A stretch of 56,542 nucleotides of DNA, taken from NCBI GenBank assembly GCA_903958565.1, contig CAJBTJ010000411.1, forward strand, positions 1 through 56,542, given 5' to 3'. The notes under the pieces were generated by a model that saw nothing but the letters and a program-made list of their open reading frames with translations, did no database searches and was not told the origin of the DNA. Source of the DNA: an uncultured beta proteobacterium. Its GTDB lineage: Bacteria > Pseudomonadota > Gammaproteobacteria > Burkholderiales > Burkholderiaceae_B. The translations under genes and the position numbers were made by a program. How positions within the stretch are numbered: position 1 is the stretch's first letter; each line of letters starts with the position of its first letter. This document shows, one piece after another, positions 10,833 to 19,741 of this stretch.

Positions 10833-12008
10833 TCAGGCGGGTGGCAACTCAAACACCTGACGCAAATACGTCAGATAGGCTTTGTCGTCGCACATGGTTT
10901 TTTCAGGCGCATCAGACACTTTGGCGACAGGCTGACCGTTACAGCGGATCATTTTCATCACGACTTGTAGGGGTTCGTACCCTAAATCGTTGGTGAGATT
11001 AGTTCCAATACCGAAGGCTGTTCGACAGCGTCCGGCAAACCTGCGGGTCAGCTCAATCGCAAGTGGAAATGTTAACGCATCCGAAAAAATCAGGGTCTTG
11101 GCACGCGGATCCACGCGATTCGCCTCGTAGTGCGCAATCATGCGTTCTCCCCACTCAAAGGGATCTCCCGAATCGTGGCGCGCGCCATCAAATAACTTGC
11201 AGAAGTACATATCGAAATCGCGCAAAAAGGCATTCATGCCATAGACATCTGAGAGCGCGATCCCCAAATCCCCGCGGTACTCTTTTGCCCACATTTCAAA
11301 GGCATACACCTGCGAATCACGCAAGCGCGGACCGAGTGCCTGACATGCTTGGAGATACTCGTGCGCCATCGTGCCTAAGGGCAGCACACCATGACGCATC
11401 GCCAACCACACGTTACTGGTTCCGGCGAAATGCACTCCCATCTGCGCCTTCATGGTGGTCAAGACTTCCTCGTGCCACACTTGCGAAAACCTGCGCCGCG
11501 TCCCGTACTCGGCCACCCGAAACTCACTCAAGTCGTTCGCCTCGAGCACCAGCTTGATCTTGTTTTGCAAACGGGCACGCCCCTCTGCCCAGTTTGGCTC
11601 CTGGCAGGTTCGCCGAAAATACACCTCATTGACGATCGCCAGCACGGGGATTTCAAACAAGATTGTGTGCAGCCAGGAGCCCTTGACGGAAATCGCGATT
11701 TCGCCCGGACCCTCGCCCTCAGACACCGTGATACATTTTTCTGGCAGATGAAACAGCCCCAGGAAGTCAATGAAATCGCTCTTGATGAAGCGCAGGCTGC
11801 CCAAATAGGCAAGCTCAGCCTCAGAGAAGCGTAGCTGGCACAAACTATGGATCTCGGCGCGTATCTCATCCAGATAAGGCCTGAGATCCACACCCTGGTT
11901 GCGACACTTATAACGATATTCGGCCTGCGCAGCAGGAAAATGATGCAACACCACCTGCATCATGGTGAATTTGTAGAGATCCGTATCGAGCAATGACTTA
12001 ATAATCAT
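10833..12008 (-). CDS. pncB: Nicotinate phosphoribosyltransferase
   Basis: [25 protein letters not shown] motif, [20 protein letters not shown]. Confidence 0.95.
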   Translation of the reverse strand: MIIKSLLDTDLYKFTMMQVVLHHFPAAQAEYRYKCRNQGVDLRPYLDEIRAEIHSLCQLRFSEAELAYLGSLRFIKSDFIDFLGLFHLPEKCITVSEGEGPGEIAISVKGSWLHTILFEIPVLAIVNEVYFRRTCQEPNWAEGRARLQNKIKLVLEANDLSEFRVAEYGTRRRFSQVWHEEVLTTMKAQMGVHFAGTSNVWLAMRHGVLPLGTMAHEYLQACQALGPRLRDSQVYAFEMWAKEYRGDLGIALSDVYGMNAFLRDFDMYFCKLFDGARHDSGDPFEWGERMIAHYEANRVDPRAKTLIFSDALTFPLAIELTRRFAGRCRTAFGIGTNLTNDLGYEPLQVVMKMIRCNGQPVAKVSDAPEKTMCDDKAYLTYLRQVFELPPA

Positions 12009-12173
12009 GTCTGTGCCTAAAGTATTTCCAAAACCTTAGCACAAGCACTTTCGTTATCAGGGATATCCCGAGCCTGACGCGCAAGATTGGTTAAACTAAG
12101 CATTCATTCGATTCACTGGCTCAAAAATAGTGCCCGCCCGATCGCTTTCACAACCTCCCTTCTGGTGGAACCC

Positions 12174-12497
12174 ATGACTCACGTCGTGACTGAAAACTGT
12201 ATCAAGTGCAAATTTACGGATTGCGTAGACGTATGTCCCGTCGACTGCTTCCGTGAGGGCCCTAACTTCCTGGTCATCGACCCTGACGAATGTATTGACT
12301 GTGCAGTCTGTATTCCTGAATGCCCGGCAAACGCCATTTTTGCCGAAGAGGACGTTCCCCAGGACCAAATGAAATTCATCGCACTGAACGCCGAATTATC
12401 ACCAAAGTTCGACAGCATCAGCCGCTCTAAAAAGCCGCTACCCGATGCGGACGACTGGAATGGCAAACCAGACAAACTGCAGCATCTTGAGCGCTAA
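12174..12497 (+). CDS. fdxA: Ferredoxin FdxA (3Fe-4S/4Fe-4S type)
   Basis: [55 protein letters not shown]. Start corrected to 12174. Confidence 0.95.
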   Translation: MTHVVTENCIKCKFTDCVDVCPVDCFREGPNFLVIDPDECIDCAVCIPECPANAIFAEEDVPQDQMKFIALNAELSPKFDSISRSKKPLPDADDWNGKPDKLQHLER

Positions 12498-13308
12498 ATA
12501 CACACCACAGACGGTCCTATCTAAGACCGTCTGGCTAAGCGATAAATTATTTTCGCTCAAGGTCAGCCGCGATCCAGCCTTTCATTTTGCGCCTGGTCAA
12601 TTCGCTCGGTTAGGCCTGTCTATTAGCGCCGCAGACATCTTGACACCTAATGAGTGGCGCGCCTACTCGATGGTCTCGCACCCCTCAGAGGACGCACTCG
12701 AATTTTTCTCGGTGGTCGTGCCCGACGGTAAGTTCAGCCCCACACTTGCCGCGCTTGCCCCAGGCGACACGCTCTGGATCAACAAGACCGTCTTTGGCTT
12801 TCTCACACTCGACCAATTTGCTGATGGCGATGACCTCTGGTTAGTGTCGACCGGCACCGGGCTCTCGGCCTATATTTCGATGCTGCGTGAAGCGAGCACA
12901 TGGCAGCGTTTTAAACGGATTGTGGTGCTCCACGGCGTGCGACACGCTGGCGAATTGGCCTACCGCGACGAGCTATTGCACCTGCAAAACCAACACAGCA
13001 CTCTGGGCGAGCGCACGGACAAGGCGGCGCTGGTGTATCTCCCCGTGACGAGCCAAGAGCCCCTCAAGCCCGAGCTTTCGCCTGCGATCACACCGCAGCA
13101 CCTCTCTGCCAACCGCCTCACTACACTGCTGGCCCGTGGAGAGCTCGAGGAGCGTACCGGCGTCACCCTAGATCCTGAGCGCTCGCGCATCATGCTCTGT
13201 GGCAACCCCGCTATGGTCACCGACATGCGCGCGCTACTGGCAGAACGCGGCTTTGCCGCCGGTCGCCGAGGAGTTGCGGGCAACCTTGCGGTAGAAAACT
13301 ACTGGTAA
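12460..13308 (+). CDS. fpr: Ferredoxin--NADP reductase
   Basis: [33 protein letters not shown] and C-terminal [11 protein letters not shown]. Start tentative; overlaps the fdxA 3' end by 38 bp. Confidence 0.88.
   Translation: MANQTNCSILSAKYTPQTVLSKTVWLSDKLFSLKVSRDPAFHFAPGQFARLGLSISAADILTPNEWRAYSMVSHPSEDALEFFSVVVPDGKFSPTLAALAPGDTLWINKTVFGFLTLDQFADGDDLWLVSTGTGLSAYISMLREASTWQRFKRIVVLHGVRHAGELAYRDELLHLQNQHSTLGERTDKAALVYLPVTSQEPLKPELSPAITPQHLSANRLTTLLARGELEERTGVTLDPERSRIMLCGNPAMVTDMRALLAERGFAAGRRGVAGNLAVENYW
12508..12533 (+). repeat. Perfect 9-bp stem inverted repeat at the fdxA/fpr junction
   Basis: CAGACGGTC-CTATCTAA-GACCGTCTG, 10 nt after the fdxA stop codon and inside the fpr reading frame. 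Confidence 0.8.
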
Positions 13309-13326
13309 GCATTCGGCAACACAAAG

Positions 13327-13404
13327 AGAAGCACCATAGGTAGTCAAATACTAGGTGTTAGCCCCCATATGGTGTGTTTCTACAGGCAAAGTCGTGGTGC
13401 TTCT
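13327..13404. repeat. 10-bp inverted repeat with 58-bp spacer in the fpr-phaZ intergenic region
   Basis: AGAAGCACCA (13327-13336) and TGGTGCTTCT (13395-13404). Confidence 0.7.
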
Positions 13405-13413
13405 GCTACATTT

Positions 13414-13435
13414 TGCTGCACAACAGCAATTGCTG
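13414..13435. promoter_or_regulatory. Palindromic candidate operator upstream of phaZ
   Basis: TGCTG-CACAA-CAGCA (13414-13428) overlaps the perfect palindrome CAGCAATTGCTG (13424-13435). Confidence 0.45.
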
Positions 13436-13494
13436 CTCCTAATTCGATCGTTCGACGTCAAGAAGGCGTCATAATTAGGAGGTCCTGACTCATT

Positions 13495-14733
13495 TTGGAA
13501 CCGCACATGCTTTATCAACTTCATGAAATGCACCGTGCCATGATCTCGCCCCTCACGCACTTTACTGAGCTGGGCTCCAAACTGTTCTCACACCCAGCCA
13601 GCCCTCTCGCCTACACGCCGATGGCGCGACAAATGGCGGCAGGGTATGAATTTGTTCATCGCCTCGGGAAAAAATACGAAAAACCAAGCTGGGGTTTAAC
13701 AACCACAGAAGTGAACGGCAAACATGTTGGCGTCACGATCGAGACCGATCTGCGCCTGCCGTTTTGTAACTTGATTCATTTCAAGCGCGACGTATCTGAC
13801 AAACAGCGCAAGACGGATCCAAAGCTCTTGGTGCTCGCGCCCATGTCGGGACACCACGCCACACTCTTGCGCGACACCGTGCGTGCGCTACTCCCAAACC
13901 ATGAAGTCTATGTTTCGGACTGGATCGATGCTCGTATGGTCCCGCTCGCTGATGGGAAGTTTGGGCTCAATGACTACGTACGTTACGTCCAACAGTTTCT
14001 CGAGCACCTCGGCCCAGATGTACACCTGATGTCTGTCTGTCAGCCGACTGTGCCGGCGCTGGCCGCCGTATCGCTCATGGCTACGAACAAAAATCCTTGC
14101 TTGCCTCGCAGCATGGTGATGATGGGCGGCCCAATCGACCCACGTTGCTCACCCACACAAGTCAACCGTCTGGCGACAACAAAACCGTTTGAATGGTTCG
14201 AAGAAAAACTGATTCACGCCGTGCCCGCGCAATACCCAGGAGCAGGTCGCCTTGTGTACCCAGGCTTTCTGCAGCACGCCGGCTTTCTGTCAATGAATCC
14301 AGATCGTCATGCCAAAGCACACTACGATTTTTATCTTGATTTGCTGCGCGGTGACGAGGACGATGCTGACGCACATCGCCGCTTCTATAACGAATACAAC
14401 GCAGTGCTCGACATGTCGGCCGATTTTTACCTGGAAACCATTCGTACTGTTTTCCAAGACTTCGATTTGCCCAACGGCACCTGGGTGATTGATGGTCAGC
14501 TCGTCAAGCCCTCTGACATTAAGTCGGTTGCGCTGTTCACGATTGAAGGCGAGCTCGACGACATTTCAGGCGAGGGGCAAACGCGCGCTGCGCAGGATTT
14601 ATGCTCGGGTATTCCTGCGAAACGCAAACAACACTACACCGCCCCAGACTGCGGGCACTACGGGATTTTTTCGGGCCGTCGTTGGCGCACAACGATCTGT
14701 CCGAAGATCGCCGAGTTCGTGCGTAGCGCTTAA
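13495..14733 (+). CDS. phaZ: Intracellular polyhydroxyalkanoate depolymerase
   Basis: [27 protein letters not shown]..., nucleophile-elbow-like [17 protein letters not shown] (Cys form), C-terminal [15 protein letters not shown]. Start could be ATG 13504. Confidence 0.93.
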   Translation: MEPHMLYQLHEMHRAMISPLTHFTELGSKLFSHPASPLAYTPMARQMAAGYEFVHRLGKKYEKPSWGLTTTEVNGKHVGVTIETDLRLPFCNLIHFKRDVSDKQRKTDPKLLVLAPMSGHHATLLRDTVRALLPNHEVYVSDWIDARMVPLADGKFGLNDYVRYVQQFLEHLGPDVHLMSVCQPTVPALAAVSLMATNKNPCLPRSMVMMGGPIDPRCSPTQVNRLATTKPFEWFEEKLIHAVPAQYPGAGRLVYPGFLQHAGFLSMNPDRHAKAHYDFYLDLLRGDEDDADAHRRFYNEYNAVLDMSADFYLETIRTVFQDFDLPNGTWVIDGQLVKPSDIKSVALFTIEGELDDISGEGQTRAAQDLCSGIPAKRKQHYTAPDCGHYGIFSGRRWRTTICPKIAEFVRSA

Positions 14734-14740
14734 GTGCGCC

Positions 14741-15325
14741 ATGCTTGCTCAACGCATCAACGACCTGCTGCCGCAGACCCAATGCACAAAATGCGGTTAT
14801 GCAGGCTGTGCGCCTTACGCCGAAGCCATCGCGTCGGGGCTTGCCCCGATTAATCGCTGCCCTCCTGGTGGAGAGCAAGGCATTGCTGCCCTCGCCACGC
14901 TCTTGCATACCGAGGCGCTACTGCTCGACGAAACATGTGGCCAGCACATGCCGCTGCAAGTTGCTGTGATTGACGAGCAATACTGCATCGGCTGCACACT
15001 CTGCATACAGGCCTGCCCTGTGGACGCCATTGTGGGCGCATCCAAGCTTATGCACACGGTGTTGACACAAGAATGCACAGGCTGCGATCTCTGTGTGGCA
15101 CCCTGTCCCGTGGACTGCATTGAGATGGTCGCCGTAGCGCCCGTGCGCGCATGGACGCGTGTCGATGCGCAGGCTTCGCGTCAGCGCTTTGAGGCACGCA
15201 ATGCACGTCTCGCTCGCCCATCGCAGGAGCCGCCAACGCAAGAAACCGCGCCGGATATTGGGAATGCCGTAGCCCAAGCGCTTGCCAAAGCGCGCGCGCG
15301 ACGAGCCGCCAGCAGGACGTCATGA
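14741..15325 (+). CDS. RnfB-type ferredoxin (stand-alone; no other rnf genes here)
   Basis: [30 protein letters not shown]...NRCPPGG (RnfB 4Fe-4S domain), then two CxxCxxCxxxCP motifs; lacks the N-terminal membrane helix. Confidence 0.87.
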   Translation: MLAQRINDLLPQTQCTKCGYAGCAPYAEAIASGLAPINRCPPGGEQGIAALATLLHTEALLLDETCGQHMPLQVAVIDEQYCIGCTLCIQACPVDAIVGASKLMHTVLTQECTGCDLCVAPCPVDCIEMVAVAPVRAWTRVDAQASRQRFEARNARLARPSQEPPTQETAPDIGNAVAQALAKARARRAASRTS

Positions 15326-15957
15326 ATCCAACCAAACGACACGAGATATTCTCGCGGCTACGTGCGGCAAATCCAACGCCCACCACGGAGCTCGCCTACA
15401 AAACGGATTTCCAGCTATTAATCGCAGTGATGCTGTCGGCGCAAGCCACCGACAAGTCTGTCAATATCGCCACGCGTAAACTTTTCCCCCGCCACGGCAC
15501 TCCAAAGACCATTCTGGCGCTCGGCGTCGACGGGCTTATGCCCTTTATTCAGACGATCGGTCTTTACAAAACCAAAGCCAAAAACGTTATCGCAACCTGT
15601 GCTCTGCTGCTCGAACAGCATGCAGGAAAAGTACCCCGCACCAGAGAGGCGCTTGAGGCGCTCCCAGGGGTGGGGCGCAAGACGGCTAACGTGGTGCTGA
15701 ACACTGCCTTTGGCGAGCCCACCATTGCGGTAGATACCCACATCTTCCGGGTATCGAATCGAACCAAAATCGCACCCGGCAAGGACGTTCTGGCCGTCGA
15801 GTATGGCTTAGAGAAATTTATCCCTGCCGAGTTCAAGGTCGATGCGCACCATTGGCTGATTCTGCACGGTCGCTACATCTGCGTGGCTCGGACACCGAAA
15901 TGCCCACAATGCGGCATTTCCGACTTGTGCGAGTACTCTAAAAAGACCAAGGGTTAA
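15322..15957 (+). CDS. nth: Endonuclease III
   Basis: Helix-hairpin-helix [29 protein letters not shown], Fe-S cluster [17 protein letters not shown]. 4-nt overlap with the upstream gene. Confidence 0.96.
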   Translation: MNPTKRHEIFSRLRAANPTPTTELAYKTDFQLLIAVMLSAQATDKSVNIATRKLFPRHGTPKTILALGVDGLMPFIQTIGLYKTKAKNVIATCALLLEQHAGKVPRTREALEALPGVGRKTANVVLNTAFGEPTIAVDTHIFRVSNRTKIAPGKDVLAVEYGLEKFIPAEFKVDAHHWLILHGRYICVARTPKCPQCGISDLCEYSKKTKG

Positions 15958-16004
15958 ACCCCCTATGACAAACCCGAATTGAGGTATTCATCGCATTCGA
16001 GGGA

Positions 16005-16022
16005 TAATTCTGTGCAGAATTA
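16005..16022. promoter_or_regulatory. Inverted repeat TAATTCTG-TG-CAGAATTA upstream of livG
   Basis: Perfect 8-bp arms with a 2-bp spacer, 13 bp before the livG ORF start. Confidence 0.45.
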
Positions 16023-16034
16023 AAACCACCTCAG

Positions 16035-16820
16035 ATGCATAATCGAATGAACGACATCATTCTCGAGACCAAACATCTCACGAAAGAATTCCGCGGCTTC
16101 GTTGCCGTCAATGACATCTCCTTGCGCGTGCAGCGCGGGCAGATTCACGCCTTAATTGGCCCCAACGGCGCGGGCAAGACAACTTGCTTTAACCTACTCA
16201 CTAAATTTTTGACGCCCACACGAGGCACGATCGCTTTTAATGGGATCGACATCACGAAAGATCGTCCCGCACAAATTGCGCGCCGCGGCATTATTCGCTC
16301 GTTTCAAATTTCAGCTGTGTTCCCACACCTGACCGTACTTGAAAACGTTCGCATTGGTTTGCAGCGCGAAACCGGACTGTCCTTTCACTTTTGGCAAAGC
16401 GAAAAACGTCTAAACCAACTGAACGATCGCGCACAGGCCCTTCTTGAGCAAGTCGATCTAGGCAGCTTCGCCAATGAAATAACAAGCAGCTTGCCTTATG
16501 GTCGCAAGCGCGCACTTGAAATCGCCACCACACTAGCCATGGAACCAGAGCTCATGTTGCTCGATGAGCCTACTCAAGGCATGGGTCACGAGGACGTTGA
16601 CCGGGTCACGCAACTAATCAAGCGCGTGAGCGTTGGTCGTACGATCCTGATGGTCGAGCACAACATGAACGTGGTCTCCTCCATTGCCGACACGATTACG
16701 GTCTTGGCCCGCGGTGCCGTGCTGGCTGAGGGGCCCTATTCGCATGTCTCAAGAGACCCTGCCGTCATGGAAGCTTACATGGGCACCACCGAAGGCGAAC
16801 TCGAAGGAGCCCACGCATGA
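16035..16820 (+). CDS. livG: ABC transporter ATP-binding protein, LivG-like
   Basis: Walker A GPNGAGKTTCFNLL, signature-region LPYGRKRALEIA, Walker B LMLLDEPTQGMGHED, H-loop MVEHN. Start may be an internal Met. Confidence 0.88.
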   Translation: MHNRMNDIILETKHLTKEFRGFVAVNDISLRVQRGQIHALIGPNGAGKTTCFNLLTKFLTPTRGTIAFNGIDITKDRPAQIARRGIIRSFQISAVFPHLTVLENVRIGLQRETGLSFHFWQSEKRLNQLNDRAQALLEQVDLGSFANEITSSLPYGRKRALEIATTLAMEPELMLLDEPTQGMGHEDVDRVTQLIKRVSVGRTILMVEHNMNVVSSIADTITVLARGAVLAEGPYSHVSRDPAVMEAYMGTTEGELEGAHA

Positions 16821-17527
16821 GCGCGCCTGCACTCGAAATTTCCGGACTCAACGCCTGGTACGGCGAGTCCCACATCCTGCACGGCGTGAACTTCACTGTA
16901 CAGAAAGGTGAAGTGGTCACGCTACTCGGTCGTAATGGTGCGGGTCGCACCACCACCTTGCGAGCAATTCTTGGGCTCACCGGATCGCGGACAGGCTCGG
17001 TACGCATTCACGGCACCGAAGCAATCGATATGCCCACCTTCAAGATAGCGCATCTAGGCATTGGTTACTGCCCCGAAGAGCGCGGCATCTTTGCCAGCCT
17101 CTCGTGCGAAGAGAACTTGCTGCTTCCACCGCCTGTCGGCGCCCTGGGGGGCGGGATGTCGCTGTCCGAAATCTACGAGATGTTCCCTAACCTGCTCGAA
17201 CGGCGCCACTCGCCCGGCACACGCCTGTCGGGTGGTGAACAGCAGATGCTCGCAGTCGCACGCATTCTGCGTACCGGTGCCAACCTACTGTTGTTAGACG
17301 AGATTTCAGAGGGCCTCGCCCCAGTCATCGTTCAGGCCTTAAGTCGCATGATTAAGACGCTAAAATCTAAGGGTTACACCATTATTATGGTTGAACAGAA
17401 TTTCCGGTTTGCCGCCCCACTGGCTGATCGGTTTTATGTGATGGAGCATGGCCAGATCGTCGAACACTTCGCGGCCACCGAGCTCAAGGAAAAGCAGTCC
17501 GTCCTCAACGAATTGCTTGGGGTTTAA
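16817..17527 (+). CDS. livF: ABC transporter ATP-binding protein, LivF-like, with Walker A Lys->Arg
   Basis: Walker A reads GRNGAGRTTT; signature LSGGEQQMLAVARIL; Walker B LLLLDEISEG; MVEQN switch. Confidence 0.9.
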   Translation: MSAPALEISGLNAWYGESHILHGVNFTVQKGEVVTLLGRNGAGRTTTLRAILGLTGSRTGSVRIHGTEAIDMPTFKIAHLGIGYCPEERGIFASLSCEENLLLPPPVGALGGGMSLSEIYEMFPNLLERRHSPGTRLSGGEQQMLAVARILRTGANLLLLDEISEGLAPVIVQALSRMIKTLKSKGYTIIMVEQNFRFAAPLADRFYVMEHGQIVEHFAATELKEKQSVLNELLGV

Positions 17528-17564
17528 TTACTATTTTTGTAGCAACTTTCTGGAGCTATTCCCT

Positions 17565-18776
17565 ATGAAACTTCGTACCCTTAGCGCGTCAATGATGCTG
17601 GCTGGCGCCGGTCTCTTGGCACAACCTGCTTTCGCTAACGTTTCTGACAACGTTATCCGCATCGGCTTCATCACCGACATGGCCAGCGTTTACTCCGACA
17701 TCGACGGAGCTGGCGGCGTCGAAGCCGCTCGCATGGCGATCGCCGACGCAGGCGGTCAAATCGACGGCAAGAAAATTGAACTCGTTTTCGCCGATCACCA
17801 AAACAAAGCTGACGTGGCCGCAGCGCGTGCCCGCGAATGGTTTGATCAGCAAAAAATTGACATGCTGATTGGCGGCACGAACTCTGGCGTGAACCTTGCC
17901 CTGGCTGGCATCGCTGCAGAGCGCAAAAAACCCTTCTTCGCTATTGGCGCAGCCGCGTCAGACCTCACGGGCTCACAGTGCACCCCTTACACCGTACATT
18001 GGGCCTATGACACCGTTGCGCTGGCGCGCGGCACAGGCTCCGCCGTTGTGAAAGCTGGCGGCAAAACCTGGTACTTCCTGACCGCTGACTACGCCTTTGG
18101 CCATGCGCTCGAGCGCGATACCGCCAACGTCGTGAAAGCGGCCGGCGGCCAAGTAGTCGGTCAAGTGCGCGCACCGCTTAACTCGTCAGACTTCTCGTCT
18201 TTCTTGTTGCAAGCACAAAGCTCCAAAGCACAGATTCTGGGCTTAGCAAACGCTGGTGGCGACACGATCAACTCGATCAAAGCTGCAAACGAATTCGGTA
18301 TCGGCAAAACCATGAAAATGGCCGGCCTGCTGATTTTTATTAACGACATTCACTCACTTGGTCTGAACGTCACGCAGGGTATGCAGTTCACCGACGGATG
18401 GTACTGGGATCAGAACGAAGAGACCCGCGCATGGTCGAAACGATTCGAAGCGCGCGTCAAGCGCAAGCCTTCGATGATTCAGGCTGGTGACTACTCCGCC
18501 GTGTCGTTCTACCTGAACGCCGTCAAGGCAACGGGTAGTGATGATGGCGATACCGTCATGAAATGGATGAAGTCCAACAAGGTCAACGACATGTTCGCCA
18601 AGAACGGTTATGTCCGCGAAGACGGCCGCATGGTCCACGACATGTTCTTGATGGAAGTCAAAAAGCCAAGTGAATCGAAATATCCTTGGGACTACTACAA
18701 GCAAATCGCCGTATTGCCAGGTGAAGAAGTATTCACCAAGCTCTCTGAGTCGACCTGCAAGCTGGTCAAGAAGTAA
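17565..18776 (+). CDS. ABC transporter periplasmic substrate-binding protein (branched-chain-type family; substrate not assignable)
   Basis: Signal peptide MKLRTLSASMMLAGAGLLAQPAFA, then DNVIRIGFITDMASVYSDIDGAGGVEAARMAI. Start corrected to 17565. Confidence 0.9.
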   Translation: MKLRTLSASMMLAGAGLLAQPAFANVSDNVIRIGFITDMASVYSDIDGAGGVEAARMAIADAGGQIDGKKIELVFADHQNKADVAAARAREWFDQQKIDMLIGGTNSGVNLALAGIAAERKKPFFAIGAAASDLTGSQCTPYTVHWAYDTVALARGTGSAVVKAGGKTWYFLTADYAFGHALERDTANVVKAAGGQVVGQVRAPLNSSDFSSFLLQAQSSKAQILGLANAGGDTINSIKAANEFGIGKTMKMAGLLIFINDIHSLGLNVTQGMQFTDGWYWDQNEETRAWSKRFEARVKRKPSMIQAGDYSAVSFYLNAVKATGSDDGDTVMKWMKSNKVNDMFAKNGYVREDGRMVHDMFLMEVKKPSESKYPWDYYKQIAVLPGEEVFTKLSESTCKLVKK

Positions 18777-18778
18777 TC

Positions 18779-18822
18779 AGAACACCGCCTTCGTACACCC
18801 CGCGTGTGCGAAGGCGCGTTCT
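18779..18822 (+). promoter_or_regulatory. Strong intercistronic stem-loop after the livK-like gene
   Basis: CGCCTTCGTACAC (18786-18798) pairs with GTGTGCGAAGGCG (18804-18816), 13 pairs with one G-U, 5-nt loop. Outer AGAAC/GTTCT (18779-18783/18818-18822) extends it. No T tract. Confidence 0.8.
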
Positions 18823-18853
18823 GCTCATGCAGTCGATTCGAAGCAGATAGAAC

Positions 18854-19741
18854 ATGATCATGATATTCGGTATCCCGTTGCAGGCCTTTTTAGGCCAACT
18901 GTTGCTTGGCCTAGTCAACGGCTCTTTCTATGCCATTTTGTCGCTAGGGTTAGCGGTCATCTTTGGCTTACTTAACGTCATCAACTTTGCGCATGGTGCG
19001 CTGTATATGTTGGGTGCGTTTCTCGCCTGGATGGGGCTGTCTTACTTTGGTATCAACTACTGGTTGATGTTGCTTTTTGCACCGATCATCGTCGGGCTCT
19101 TTGGCATCCTCATTGAAAAATTCCTGCTCAAGCATCTCTACAAGCTTGACCACTTATATGGTTTGTTGCTCACCTTCGGCATCACCTTGCTGATCGAAGG
19201 TCTGTTTCGCAGCTTCTATGGCGTGTCAGGGCAACCCTACTCCACCCCAGAAGCATTACGCGGTGCGACGAATCTGGGTTTCATGATGCTGCCTAACTAC
19301 CGCGCCTGGGTGGTGGTGGCCTCCGTTGTTGTGTGTCTGATCACGTGGTTCATTATTGAGCGCACCCGCTTGGGGGCGTTGCTGCGAGCCGGCACTGAGA
19401 ACCCCCGCCTGGTCGAAGCCTTTGGCGTGAATGTCCCCTTGATGATTACGCTCACCTATGGCTTTGGTGTGGCCTTAGCTGGATTTGCGGGCGTGCTTGC
19501 CGCCCCCATCCTGCAGGTCTCTCCGCTGATGGGATCCAACTTGATCATCGTGGTGTTCGCTGTGGTGGTGATTGGGGGCATGGGATCAATTTTGGGGGCG
19601 ATCGTCACCGGACTGGGTCTCGGCATCATCGAAGGCCTCACCAAAGTGTTTTGGCCTGAGGCCTCGAGCACAGTGGTCTTTATTATCATGGCTATTGTCT
19701 TACTCATCCGCCCTGCGGGACTATTCGGAAAAGAAAAATGA
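18854..19741 (+). CDS. livH: ABC transporter permease, LivH-like
   Basis: GLVNGSFYAILSLGLAVIFGLLNVINFAHGALYMLGAF; position in operon. Confidence 0.92.
   Translation: MIMIFGIPLQAFLGQLLLGLVNGSFYAILSLGLAVIFGLLNVINFAHGALYMLGAFLAWMGLSYFGINYWLMLLFAPIIVGLFGILIEKFLLKHLYKLDHLYGLLLTFGITLLIEGLFRSFYGVSGQPYSTPEALRGATNLGFMMLPNYRAWVVVASVVVCLITWFIIERTRLGALLRAGTENPRLVEAFGVNVPLMITLTYGFGVALAGFAGVLAAPILQVSPLMGSNLIIVVFAVVVIGGMGSILGAIVTGLGLGIIEGLTKVFWPEASSTVVFIIMAIVLLIRPAGLFGKEK

Noticed and set aside
14489-14740. N-terminal extension of the RnfB-like ORF
   Set aside because: It overlaps phaZ out of frame and has no RnfB similarity; ATG at 14741 is preferred.
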